Positions 17,310 to 25,086 of a stretch of DNA of 64,000 nt are shown here, one piece after another. The number at the start of each line of letters is the position of its first letter. The first letter of the stretch is position 1. Origin of the DNA: Desulfosporosinus lacus DSM 15449. Lineage in GTDB: Bacteria > Bacillota > Desulfitobacteriia > Desulfitobacteriales > Desulfitobacteriaceae. The position numbers and the translations under genes are program-made. Under the pieces are notes generated by a model, which worked only from the letters and a program-made list of their open reading frames with translations, was not told where the DNA came from and made no database searches. The DNA lies in NCBI RefSeq assembly GCF_900129935.1, contig NZ_FQXJ01000008.1, positions 124,001 through 188,000 on the forward strand, read 5' to 3'.

Positions 17310-18077
17310 GTGATCGAAGTTTCTCATTGTGATCTAAGATATAATCAAGCAAAGTCACAGGTAAAGGTCTACGACAATTTTAATTTAAAAATAGAACAAG
17401 GAGAGAGCCTGGTTCTCATAGGTCCTTCAGGCTGTGGGAAAAGTACCCTTCTTTACCTTCTGTCTGGTTTGATGCCTCCCACAGGAGGCGAGATCCAGAT
17501 TTGGGGTGAGCCAGTGAAGGGTACCCGTCAGAAAACAGCTTTTATTCTACAAGAATATGGGTTATTTCCATGGCTAAATGTAGAACAAAATGTTAGTTTA
17601 GGTTTACGGGTTAGGCATATGACCAAGGGCAAATATAAGTTGCTCGTTGAGGACATGATTCAGAAAATGGGCTTAGGAGAGGTAAAACACAACTTTCCCA
17701 GTCAGTTGAGTGGAGGTCAAAGACAGAGAGTAGCATTGGCTCGCGCTTTAACATTACAACCTGATTTACTGTTAATGGATGAACCTTTGTCGGCCTTAGA
17801 TGCCTTGACTCGTGAAAGACTTCAGACACTGCTATTAGAAATTTGGCAGGAACAGAAATTAACAACTGTTTTAGTAACCCACAGTATTGAAGAAGCAGTC
17901 TTTCTGGGCAGCCGTATATTAGTATTGCTGGATGGCAGGCCCACTCAGGTAGTGGGGGAAATTCTCAACCCTCTAGTTGGGCAAAGAGGATATCGCCAGA
18001 CTGAGGAATTCTTCCAGAAAACCAGCTATGTTCGTTCACTTCTAGAAAGGGGTGGACTCGATGAATCTGCGAAGTAG
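17310..18077 (+). CDS. ABC importer ATP-binding protein (second system)
   Basis: A 255-residue SsuB/TauB-type ATPase with Walker A GPSGCGKST, Q-loop LQEYGLFPW, signature LSGGQRQR, Walker B LLMDEPLSALD and switch histidine VTHS. All catalytic motifs are intact. It starts at GTG 17310, ten bases after AAAGGAG, and overlaps the permease gene by 17 bp. The binding protein encoded just upstream is the natural partner, although the 153-bp gap with odd low-complexity sequence separates them. Confidence 0.9.
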   Translation: MIEVSHCDLRYNQAKSQVKVYDNFNLKIEQGESLVLIGPSGCGKSTLLYLLSGLMPPTGGEIQIWGEPVKGTRQKTAFILQEYGLFPWLNVEQNVSLGLRVRHMTKGKYKLLVEDMIQKMGLGEVKHNFPSQLSGGQRQRVALARALTLQPDLLLMDEPLSALDALTRERLQTLLLEIWQEQKLTTVLVTHSIEEAVFLGSRILVLLDGRPTQVVGEILNPLVGQRGYRQTEEFFQKTSYVRSLLERGGLDESAK

Positions 18078-18831
18078 AATATTAAGGGGAAAGTTCTGGG
18101 GATACTTAGGAGCAGCATTATTCTTAGTCGTACTCTGGCATTATGCAGCATGGACTCTTAAAAATCCCCTTTTGCCAACACCGAAGGCAGCAATCCTCGC
18201 CACTGCAAGATTATTTGAAGCAGATCTTGGAAGACACTTTTGGGTCAGTACTTACCGGGTTGTCTTGTCCACGCTGACCGCGTTACTAGTGGGGCTTCCT
18301 CTAGGATTGATTATGGGCTTTGAACGAAGCATAGACCGATTCTTGGCCCCTTTAGTTTATATTACTTATCCTATCCCCAAGATAGTATTTCTGCCTTTAA
18401 TACTCTTGTTTCTAGGCTTAGGAGACGCTTCAAAGATTTTCCTCATTACCTTTATCGTCTTTTTTCAAATATTAGTCACAACGCGGGATGCTGTTCGCAG
18501 GGTACAGTCCGAAACAATTTCCTCGTTGCGTTCTTTAGGTGGAAACAGGGCCCAAGTTTATCGCTACGTACTCTTGCCAGCAAGTTTACCGGATGTCTTG
18601 ACATCTCTTCGCTTAAGTATGGGCACAGCCATTGCTGTTTTGTTCTTTGCCGAGTCCTTCGCTACTACTGAAGGGTTAGGATATTTTATTATGGATTCTT
18701 GGAGCCGCGCTGCACCAGATGAGATGTTTGCTGGAATTATTATGATGGCTTTACTTGGGGTAGGACTCTTTATTGTCGTAGACTTCTTCGACAATATACT
18801 ATGTCGCTGGCAACATTTAAAAGGTAACTAG
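18061..18831 (+). CDS. ABC importer permease (second system)
   Basis: A 256-residue permease of the SsuC/TauC type. The start is taken as ATG 18061, preceded by AAAGGGGTGG; an in-frame GTG at 18052 is within that site. About six hydrophobic segments are present, and the coupling loop SLRSLGGNRAQVYRYVLLPASLPDVLTSL is followed by AESFATTEGLGYFIMDSW, typical of the family. NPLLPTPKAAILAT near the start is the usual periplasmic segment. It overlaps the ATPase gene and is followed after 131 bp by YtxJ. Confidence 0.9.
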   Translation: MNLRSRILRGKFWGYLGAALFLVVLWHYAAWTLKNPLLPTPKAAILATARLFEADLGRHFWVSTYRVVLSTLTALLVGLPLGLIMGFERSIDRFLAPLVYITYPIPKIVFLPLILLFLGLGDASKIFLITFIVFFQILVTTRDAVRRVQSETISSLRSLGGNRAQVYRYVLLPASLPDVLTSLRLSMGTAIAVLFFAESFATTEGLGYFIMDSWSRAAPDEMFAGIIMMALLGVGLFIVVDFFDNILCRWQHLKGN

Positions 18832-18962
18832 GCTTTAAACTTTGAAACATTAAACACTAAAGTTATAATTATTATCCAGGATATTTCTCGGATATAAAAG
18901 TAACTATAACAGTGATGGTAACTGGAATGAGGGAAACATCCAGCATATAAGGAGTGAAAACG

Positions 18963-19349
18963 ATGGCAGAGTTCAAAGAAATCAATAGTATCCAAGAATT
19001 CGAAGGTATTATGGAGGAGTCTCATCAACGAAAAATCATAATCTTTAAACATAGTACAACCTGTCCAATCAGTGCACGAGCATGGCAGGAAGTGCAGGAT
19101 TTTATTCAGGAAAGTTCGGATGAAGTCCTAGTGGTTATGATCAAAGTGATTGAGTCTCGACCGGTTTCTAATCTAGCGACTGAGAGTTTAGGGATCAAGC
19201 ATCAATCACCACAAGCTTTACTTTTAAATAAGGGGCAGGTTTTATGGCATGCTTCACATCATACTGTGACCCAAACTAATATTAAGAGGGCATTAGAAGG
19301 AGATATATCGCCCCTATATTTGAACAATTCAAGCGTTACTTTTAAATAA
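18963..19349 (+). CDS. ytxJ: YtxJ-like monothiol bacilliredoxin
   Basis: A 128-residue thioredoxin-fold protein. HSTTCPISARAW holds the single active cysteine, Cys34, in the CPIS motif characteristic of YtxJ, proposed to act in bacillithiol redox exchange. A cis-proline region SPQALLLNKGQVLWHASHH follows at the expected place. ATG 18963 has AAGGAG eight bases upstream; the in-frame GTG 18954 overlaps that site. The last codons and stop fall within a second, decayed copy of an internal segment (see repeat at 19336), so the C-terminus may be secondarily altered. Confidence 0.87.
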   Translation: MAEFKEINSIQEFEGIMEESHQRKIIIFKHSTTCPISARAWQEVQDFIQESSDEVLVVMIKVIESRPVSNLATESLGIKHQSPQALLLNKGQVLWHASHHTVTQTNIKRALEGDISPLYLNNSSVTFK

Positions 19350-19396
19350 GGGACAGGTTTTTGCATGCTTCACATCAGGTTGTGACCCGAATTAAT
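19336..19396 (+). repeat. decayed tandem copy of the ytxJ 3' segment
   Basis: This segment (TTACTTTTAAATAAGGGACA, then GCATGCTTCACATCA, TGTGACCC and AATTAATA) matches 19218-19278 inside ytxJ with a few substitutions and small deletions. The copies are read in different frames: internally the sequence encodes LLLNKGQVLWHASHH, whereas in the second copy TTTAAATAA provides the current stop of ytxJ. Confidence 0.8.
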
Positions 19397-19419
19397 AGCT
19401 TTTAAAGGCGAAATAACTC

Positions 19420-19508
19420 TTTGATCTAAACAATTAAGTTTGAGAATCTAAATTGAGTGTTTAGATCAAAATCTATGGAGCTTTTCCTTTACGGCGAGCT
19501 CCTTTATT
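19420..19508 (+). terminator. two hairpins between ytxJ and the hydrolase gene
   Basis: TTTGATCTAAACA (19420-19432) is perfectly complementary to TGTTTAGATCAAA (19458-19470), with a 25-base loop. A second hairpin, GGAGCT (19478-19483) with AGCTCC (19497-19502), is followed by TTTATT, so may be the actual terminator. The first could alternatively be a protein-binding inverted repeat. Confidence 0.5.
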
Positions 19509-19596
19509 GATTGTTTGGTTCACTAAGATTTGTTCAAGTATTCAATTGTATGATATCCTTTTAAAGAAGCTTTTTTGTTCAATCTCGGAAGGGTGG

Positions 19597-20448
19597 ATGA
19601 CGTTGAAGTACACCGAATTTGAATTCAGGACAAATGATGGAGCAGAATTTTTCGCACGAGAATGGCAACCAGAAGATATTCAGCTTCGGGGCGTCATTAT
19701 TCTTTTGCACGGATTAGGTGAACACAGTGGGCGATATGCTAATATGGCCCTTAAATTAACTCAGGCAGGGTATATTTTATCAACCTTTGATCAACGCGGT
19801 CACGGCAATTCACCGGGCAGGCGCGGTCATACACCCTCCTATGAGATCTTATTGGATGATATTGACTGCTTTAGACGACAAACTTTAAAGCGTTTTCCGG
19901 ATTTACCTGCCTTTCTGTACGGTCATAGCATGGGTGGCAACTTAGTGCTCAATTATGTTATACGTCGACGACCGGAGTTTTCTGGAGTGATTGTTACAGG
20001 CCCATGGCTTAAGTTAACGGTTCAATTACCTGCATTGATTAGAGCGTTCGTAAGATTTCTTAGTAAGCTTTGGCCTACATTTTCACTTTCCAACGGACTG
20101 GAATTAAATGCGCTTTCACATGATCCTAGTGTGGTCAAGGCCTATGAACTTGATCCACTGGTTCATAATAAAATTTCTGTCCGTCTATTTACTGCTATGG
20201 ACCAAGCTGGGCGTTGGGCGATGAAAAATGCTGTTCAGTTCAATTTACCCTTACTGCTGATGCACGGTGGAGGGGACCGAATCACATCTCCTGAAGCCTC
20301 TATGGGATTTGCTGCCTGTGTTCAGAAAGATTGTACTCTAAAAATATGGCAAGACTTATATCATGAGCTTCATAATGAACTCGAGAAGGAAGAGATCATT
20401 GCCTTCATTATCAACTGGTTAGAACTTCAAGTCTCTAGTGGAGACTAA
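19597..20448 (+). CDS. alpha/beta hydrolase, monoacylglycerol lipase/lysophospholipase-like
   Basis: A 283-residue serine hydrolase. VIILLHGLGEHSGRY is the oxyanion-hole segment, GHSMGG carries nucleophile Ser111, and Asp227 (GGGDRIT) and His256 (YHELHNE) complete the triad. This motif set and the FDQRGHGNSPGRRGH segment place it in the PldB/monoglyceride lipase branch. The frame extends upstream to 19507, but ATG 19597 fits the family N-terminus (TEFEFRTNDGAEFF) and has GGAAGGG just upstream; TTG 19603 is an alternative. No signal peptide, so presumably cytoplasmic. Monocistronic by flanking hairpins. Confidence 0.88.
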   Translation: MTLKYTEFEFRTNDGAEFFAREWQPEDIQLRGVIILLHGLGEHSGRYANMALKLTQAGYILSTFDQRGHGNSPGRRGHTPSYEILLDDIDCFRRQTLKRFPDLPAFLYGHSMGGNLVLNYVIRRRPEFSGVIVTGPWLKLTVQLPALIRAFVRFLSKLWPTFSLSNGLELNALSHDPSVVKAYELDPLVHNKISVRLFTAMDQAGRWAMKNAVQFNLPLLLMHGGGDRITSPEASMGFAACVQKDCTLKIWQDLYHELHNELEKEEIIAFIINWLELQVSSGD

Positions 20449-20477
20449 TCGCTCCTCCCAAGCGTAACTAATCCTTC

Positions 20478-20502
20478 AGCGCGAATTCGTAAGAACTGCG
20501 CT
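20478..20502 (+). terminator. short hairpin after the hydrolase gene
   Basis: AGCGCGAATTC pairs with GAACTGCGCT around a GTAA loop, with TTTC after it. Arms are imperfect, and it may be only a weak terminator. Confidence 0.4.
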
Positions 20503-20549
20503 TTCGGCAATTATCACGAGTTCACTATAATAATTTATTGAGGTGTTAT

Positions 20550-22505
20550 ATGGAGGCGACCAGGCAGCTATATTGGAATATCGACGAAAAGTCTACAATG
20601 TATATTTTTGCACTGATAGCCTTCCTTATATTTATCATAGGAATCATCAAAAAGGTTAGGAATTGGCAGCAAGGACGACCTATTAGGTACGATAATCTAC
20701 TTTTAAGATTTAAGACATTCTTTTCTGCTGTCTTTAAACATGACGAAGATGTTTTTAGGGCGCCTTATCGCCGGTTTATGCATTTAGGGATCTTTTATGG
20801 GTTTATTATATTAACGTTTGGAACAGTAGTTATTGCAATCCAAGATCACTTTGGAATTCCAGTGTTCTATGGGAAGAAATATTTAGTACTTAGCCTTTTG
20901 CTGGATTTATTTGGGCTAATGGCCATGATTGGCATAGTAATGGCTGCCTATAAACGATATATACATATACGAGACTCTGAAAATGACACTTATGATGATG
21001 CTGTAGTCTTAATTCTGGTGTTTTCAATTCTTTTTTCAGGTTTTGTTTTAGAGGGTTTAAGAATTTACTCGACGGACGACCCCTGGGCATGGTGGTCACC
21101 AGTTGGGCTGCTTTTCTCTAAAATTACTCAAGTAATTGGTTTATCAGCTCGTTCAGCATCAGTTGTTCATGCCTCTCTATGGTATCTTCATATGTTTCTG
21201 ACCTTTGGGCTGATCGCCTATATCCCTTACTCAAAGCTATTCCACATGTTGTCTTCTCCTTTGAGCATCTTTTTAAGATCATATTCACAGATTGGGGCAC
21301 TAACCCCAGTCGATTTTCCGCTTACTGAGTTTAATAATATTGGCGCTGGTCATCTTAAAGAGTTTAGTAAGAAACAACTTCTTGAATTAGATGCTTGTAT
21401 TTCCTGTCTAAGATGCCAGAAGGGCTGTCCCGCGAATATGAGCGGAGCACCTTTAACGCCCAGAGACGTGATACAAGATTTAAAAAAGCATGCCGGCAAA
21501 AAAAATAAGGACCCTATCATAGATAGGGTGATTTCCAGAGAGACACTTTGGTCTTGTACGACGTGTGGTCTTTGCGAAATCAAATGTCCAATCTATATAG
21601 AGCACGTCAAAAGAATTGTTGATATGCGAAGAAGTCTGGCTGCTTATGACCAGGGCTTACCCCCAGAGGTTCAGAAGATATTTAATAATATCTCTGAATC
21701 AGGCAATCCTTGGGGAAAACCCAAAGAAAGCATGGTATTTTATTCTTCTGAAAACTCACCGGTTCCAGTACTAAGTGAAGAAAAAGAGACAGATATCCTA
21801 TATTGGGTGGGCTGTTTTGGCTCGTATGAATCACGTAATCAAAAGGTTTCCCAAGCAATGTTCAATATATTAGAAAAGGCCGGAGTTAACTATGCAATTT
21901 TAGGAGAAGAAGAAAACTGTTGCGGAGATTCCGTTAGGCGTCTCGGTAACGAAAAGCTATTTCAAAACTTAGCCTTTAAAAATGTTGAAACCTTAAACCG
22001 TTACAAATTCAAGACGATTTTAACTCATTGTCCTCATTGCTATAACACACTAAAAAACGATTATCCTCAGTTTGGGGGGCATTATCATGTGATGCACCAT
22101 TCAGAGTATCTATTAGAGCTTATTAAGTCAGAGAAAATCACCCTAAAGGGGTCTGTTAATAGCAAAGTTACGTTACATGACCCTTGTTATTTGGGAAGAT
22201 ATAATTCTATTTACGATGCCCCAAGAGAGGTTTTGAACTCGGTTCCAGGCTTAGAAATGATTGAGATGAGAAATAATCGAACATATGCTTTTTGCTGTGG
22301 AGCCGGCGGTGGACGAGTATGGCTGGGAGATTACGGGAAGAAATCGGTTCATGGCATCTTGGTCAGGAAAGCCATGAAAACTGAAGCTGATATTTTAGCC
22401 AGCGCATGTTCATTATGTTTAACCACATTGAGTGGAGCGATTAGCGGCCATAATGGAGATATGCAAAGCATGGACATTGCGGAAATTGTAAATTCTGCGC
22501 TGTAG
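20550..22505 (+). CDS. membrane Fe-S oxidoreductase, HdrD-like with NarI-like N-terminus
   Basis: A 651-residue protein. The N-terminal 230 residues hold about five membrane spans, resembling the NarI-type cytochrome b domain. Two [4Fe-4S] motifs follow, CISCLRCQKGCP (Cys283, 286, 289, 293) and CTTCGLCEIKCP (Cys336, 339, 342, 346). Two complete CCG domains come last: GCFGSYESR, ENCCGD, CPHC; then DPCYLGRYN, FCCGAGGGR, CSLC. Such proteins often take electrons from electron-transfer flavoprotein to menaquinone; here no etf genes are adjacent, so the partner is unknown. ATG 20550 is preferred, GAGGTG lying four bases before; TTG 20538 is an alternative. Confidence 0.87.
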   Translation: MEATRQLYWNIDEKSTMYIFALIAFLIFIIGIIKKVRNWQQGRPIRYDNLLLRFKTFFSAVFKHDEDVFRAPYRRFMHLGIFYGFIILTFGTVVIAIQDHFGIPVFYGKKYLVLSLLLDLFGLMAMIGIVMAAYKRYIHIRDSENDTYDDAVVLILVFSILFSGFVLEGLRIYSTDDPWAWWSPVGLLFSKITQVIGLSARSASVVHASLWYLHMFLTFGLIAYIPYSKLFHMLSSPLSIFLRSYSQIGALTPVDFPLTEFNNIGAGHLKEFSKKQLLELDACISCLRCQKGCPANMSGAPLTPRDVIQDLKKHAGKKNKDPIIDRVISRETLWSCTTCGLCEIKCPIYIEHVKRIVDMRRSLAAYDQGLPPEVQKIFNNISESGNPWGKPKESMVFYSSENSPVPVLSEEKETDILYWVGCFGSYESRNQKVSQAMFNILEKAGVNYAILGEEENCCGDSVRRLGNEKLFQNLAFKNVETLNRYKFKTILTHCPHCYNTLKNDYPQFGGHYHVMHHSEYLLELIKSEKITLKGSVNSKVTLHDPCYLGRYNSIYDAPREVLNSVPGLEMIEMRNNRTYAFCCGAGGGRVWLGDYGKKSVHGILVRKAMKTEADILASACSLCLTTLSGAISGHNGDMQSMDIAEIVNSAL

Positions 22506-22542
22506 CTTTTCTGGTGTCAAAAGATGCATAAGTAAAAAACGT

Positions 22543-22728
22543 CTAAATATCACTGGGGATCACGAACCAGGCGACAAGATAGGCTAAAAATCCTGTGCCG
22601 CCTACAAACATAAGAATAATAGCTGCAATCCGGACAAGACTGGGGTCAAGTTCCAAGTACTTTGCCAATCCTCCGCAGACTCCCCCTAGTTGCTTATCAA
22701 GGCTAGATCGGTACAAGCGCTTTGACAT
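22543..22728 (-). CDS. PspC-domain protein
   Basis: This 61-residue reverse-strand protein is nearly all PspC domain: KRLYRSSLDKQLGGVCGGLAKYLELDPSLVRI, then one hydrophobic helix ending LVAWFVIP. The domain occurs in envelope-stress proteins as a membrane-attached regulator or effector. The start has AGAGGAGG on the reverse strand, seven bases upstream. No other psp gene is nearby. It converges with the Fe-S oxidoreductase gene, ending 37 bp from its stop. Confidence 0.92.
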   Translation of the reverse strand: MSKRLYRSSLDKQLGGVCGGLAKYLELDPSLVRIAAIILMFVGGTGFLAYLVAWFVIPSDI

Positions 22729-23185
22729 AATTTTTCCTCCTCTGCAATCGTTTTCTGCCTGTTTTTTTATCCTTCTTGGCTGACTGTTTCACCATTACAC
22801 TCTTAATACGTAAGAGGGGAATCAAATGTTACACACTTACAAAAATATCTATCATCAACCCGAGCTCGCCTTTCGTAAAGTCTGAAAGTAGAGAATGTCT
22901 TAATATTATAAAGCTACGTATAAATTTAGCAAAGAGAGTTCTTACCAACTGAGGTAGGAACTCTCTTTGCCATTAAGGTCAGATAATAGAATTTCTGGAC
23001 CCATTGATTCGTTTATCGCATATGCTGTCAATACACGCTACGCAATGGGAAATCTGAAATCTTAAGAAAAGATGACGAAACCTGTCAGTAAATATTTCCC
23101 ACAAAATGAAAGGAAATGCCATTTGATGAGAGAATACTAAAACTACAAGGAGTGGGGACCAGAGTGAAGAAGGCAGTGACAATTT
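22729..23185. other. intergenic region between pspC and glgB
   Basis: This 457-bp stretch must hold the divergent promoters of the PspC gene and the glycogen operon. The clearest structure is a hairpin at 22929-22970 (own entry). A 13-codon frame from GTG 23164 overlaps glgB (own entry). No convincing longer gene is seen; a 67-codon reverse frame at 22979-23182 lacks a ribosome site and protein-like features. Confidence 0.6.
22929..22970. terminator. strong hairpin upstream of glgB
   Basis: GCAAAGAGAGTTCTTAC (22929-22945) pairs with GTAGGAACTCTCTTTGC (22954-22970), with one G-T wobble and an eight-base loop. There is no T run after it on the forward strand. It may be an attenuator for the glycogen operon leader, or a processing or binding element. 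Confidence 0.55.
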
Positions 23186-23205
23186 ATGAACACAAACTAT
23201 CTTGA
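23164..23205 (+). CDS. possible 13-residue leader peptide overlapping glgB
   Basis: GTG 23164 opens MKKAVTIYEHKLS and stops at TGA 23203-23205, 20 bp into glgB in another frame. AAGGAG lies at 23147-23152, eleven bases before. The glgB ATG has only a weak site of its own (GAAGG, twelve bases away), so coupling is possible. Evidence is only positional. Confidence 0.3.
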   Translation: MKKAVTIYEHKLS

Positions 23206-25066
23206 ACCGGATGAAATATATCTTTTTAATTGTGGAGAATTATACCATAGCTACTTAAAGATGGGGGCTCATATAATTGAATGTAACTCATTACACGGGA
23301 CGAATTTTGCGGTATGGGTACCTGAAGCACTCAAAGTCTGTCTCGTAGGAGAGTTTAATAATTGGTCTTCCACTGATAGTTCAATGACCGAGATTGGGAC
23401 CAGTGGAGTTTGGTCTATATTTATACCGAAAGTTCTTCATGGAAAGTTATATAAATATGAAGTTCATACGAAGAATGGAAAAGTATTTCTGAAATCCGAT
23501 CCCTTTGCTTTTTATTCGGAATTTAGACCTGCAACAGCTTCTATCGTATGGCAACTTGAGGGATTTAGTTGGCAAGATCAAGTCTGGATGAAGCAAAGAG
23601 GGGTAAATGTTCAGGAAATGCCTCTTTTAATATATGAAGTTCATCTTGGTTCATGGAGAAGAAAAGAGGATGGAACATATTATAATTGGCGCACATTAGC
23701 AGTCGAGTTATTGGGTTATGTAATTAGCCTGGGATATACCCATATTGAATTGATGCCGATTATGGAACACCCTTTCGATGGTTCGTGGGGATATCAATTA
23801 ACGGGATTTTACTCCTGTACAAGTCGATTCGGCAATCCCCAAGATTTTATGTATTTTGTTAATCAATGTCACCTGGAGGGCATAGGAGTTATTCTAGACT
23901 GGGTGCCTGGTCATTTTTGTAAAGATGCTCATGGATTGGGTCGTTTTAACGGATCACCAATTTATGAAAATGACGAAAATGAACAATGGGGTACGTATAA
24001 CTTTAATTTTGAGAAAACAGAGGTTTGGAGTTATCTCATTTCAAACGCAATATTTTGGCTTGATAGATTCCATGTTGATGGCTTACGAGTGGACGGAGTA
24101 AGCAGTATGCTCTATCCAGACTATGAGAAGCCGAAGCATTCTTGGAAACTTAACATTAATGGAGGCAGAGAAAATCTTCGGGCTGTTGCTTTCATGAAAC
24201 GATTAAATGAAGCAGTCCTTCAAAATTTCCCGGATGTACTGATGATTGCTGAAGAATCTACGGAATGGCCTCTGGTCACCTGCCCAACAGATGAAAATGG
24301 ACTTGGCTATAATTTTAAATGGAATATGGGTTGGATGAATGACACTTTGCGATATATGGGTCTCGATTTTCCCTTGCGCAAAGATAATCATCAATTGTTA
24401 ACTTTCTCCATGACTTATGCCTTTTCAGAAAATTATATTTTACCCTTGTCTCATGATGAGGTTGTTCATGGCAAAAAGTCCTTAATTGGCAGGATGCCGG
24501 GCGAATATTCCCAGAAATTCTCGGGACTAAGAAGTCTATACGGATATTGGATGTGCCATCCGGGTAAAAAACTATTATTTATGGGTGGGGAGTTTGCCCA
24601 GTTTATCGAGTGGAATGAGGAAGCAGAGCTGGATTGGTTCCTATTGGAATATGAGATGCATCAAAAGCTCCGAAATTATGTCCGGGATTTAAATAAACTC
24701 TATTGCCAAGAAAGAGCACTCTGGGAAAATGAACAAGACTGGGCAGGGTTTGAATGGATTGATGTCCATAATCATCAGCAGTGTATTTTAATATTTTGTC
24801 GGAAAGCATTGGAAACGGATAATTTCCTTATCATATTAATTAATTTTCAACCAAACAGTTACGTCAATTTTCGACTCGGAGTACCAAAGAAAGGGTTTTA
24901 TCAGGAAATTTTCAATTCTGACTTGAGTATATATGGGGGCAGCAATCACATTAATTCTTCCTTAGTTAGAGCGGAAAAGGTTGCATGGCATGGTCAAAAA
25001 TTTTCAATAACAATCAATGTTGCTCCTTTAGCAATAGTTATATTAAAACCAATCATGAATACTTAA
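23186..25066 (+). CDS. glgB: 1,4-alpha-glucan branching enzyme
   Basis: A 626-residue GH13 enzyme that introduces alpha-1,6 branches into glycogen. The N-terminal CBM48 domain covers about residues 30-125 (FAVWVPEALKVCLVGEFNNW), followed by the catalytic barrel beginning LIYEVHLGSWRR. The triad is Asp303 (LRVDGVSSM), Glu356 (MIAEES) and Asp424 (LSHDEVVHG); its spacing, 53 and 68 residues, equals that of E. coli GlgB. Length is that of the shorter branching enzymes, with a single N-terminal module. First gene of the glycogen operon, 20 bp before glgP. Confidence 0.96.
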   Translation: MNTNYLEPDEIYLFNCGELYHSYLKMGAHIIECNSLHGTNFAVWVPEALKVCLVGEFNNWSSTDSSMTEIGTSGVWSIFIPKVLHGKLYKYEVHTKNGKVFLKSDPFAFYSEFRPATASIVWQLEGFSWQDQVWMKQRGVNVQEMPLLIYEVHLGSWRRKEDGTYYNWRTLAVELLGYVISLGYTHIELMPIMEHPFDGSWGYQLTGFYSCTSRFGNPQDFMYFVNQCHLEGIGVILDWVPGHFCKDAHGLGRFNGSPIYENDENEQWGTYNFNFEKTEVWSYLISNAIFWLDRFHVDGLRVDGVSSMLYPDYEKPKHSWKLNINGGRENLRAVAFMKRLNEAVLQNFPDVLMIAEESTEWPLVTCPTDENGLGYNFKWNMGWMNDTLRYMGLDFPLRKDNHQLLTFSMTYAFSENYILPLSHDEVVHGKKSLIGRMPGEYSQKFSGLRSLYGYWMCHPGKKLLFMGGEFAQFIEWNEEAELDWFLLEYEMHQKLRNYVRDLNKLYCQERALWENEQDWAGFEWIDVHNHQQCILIFCRKALETDNFLIILINFQPNSYVNFRLGVPKKGFYQEIFNSDLSIYGGSNHINSSLVRAEKVAWHGQKFSITINVAPLAIVILKPIMNT

Positions 25067-25086
25067 GTATTGGAGGAACAAAACGC

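Noticed and set aside
17098-17358. Reverse frames of 61 and 86 codons between ABC genes
   Set aside because: They cover the low-complexity CTTCG segment and gene ends on the other strand; encoded peptides are repetitive and unlike proteins.
22979-23182. 67-codon reverse frame upstream of glgB
   Set aside because: No ribosome site and it covers the leader and start region of the glycogen operon.
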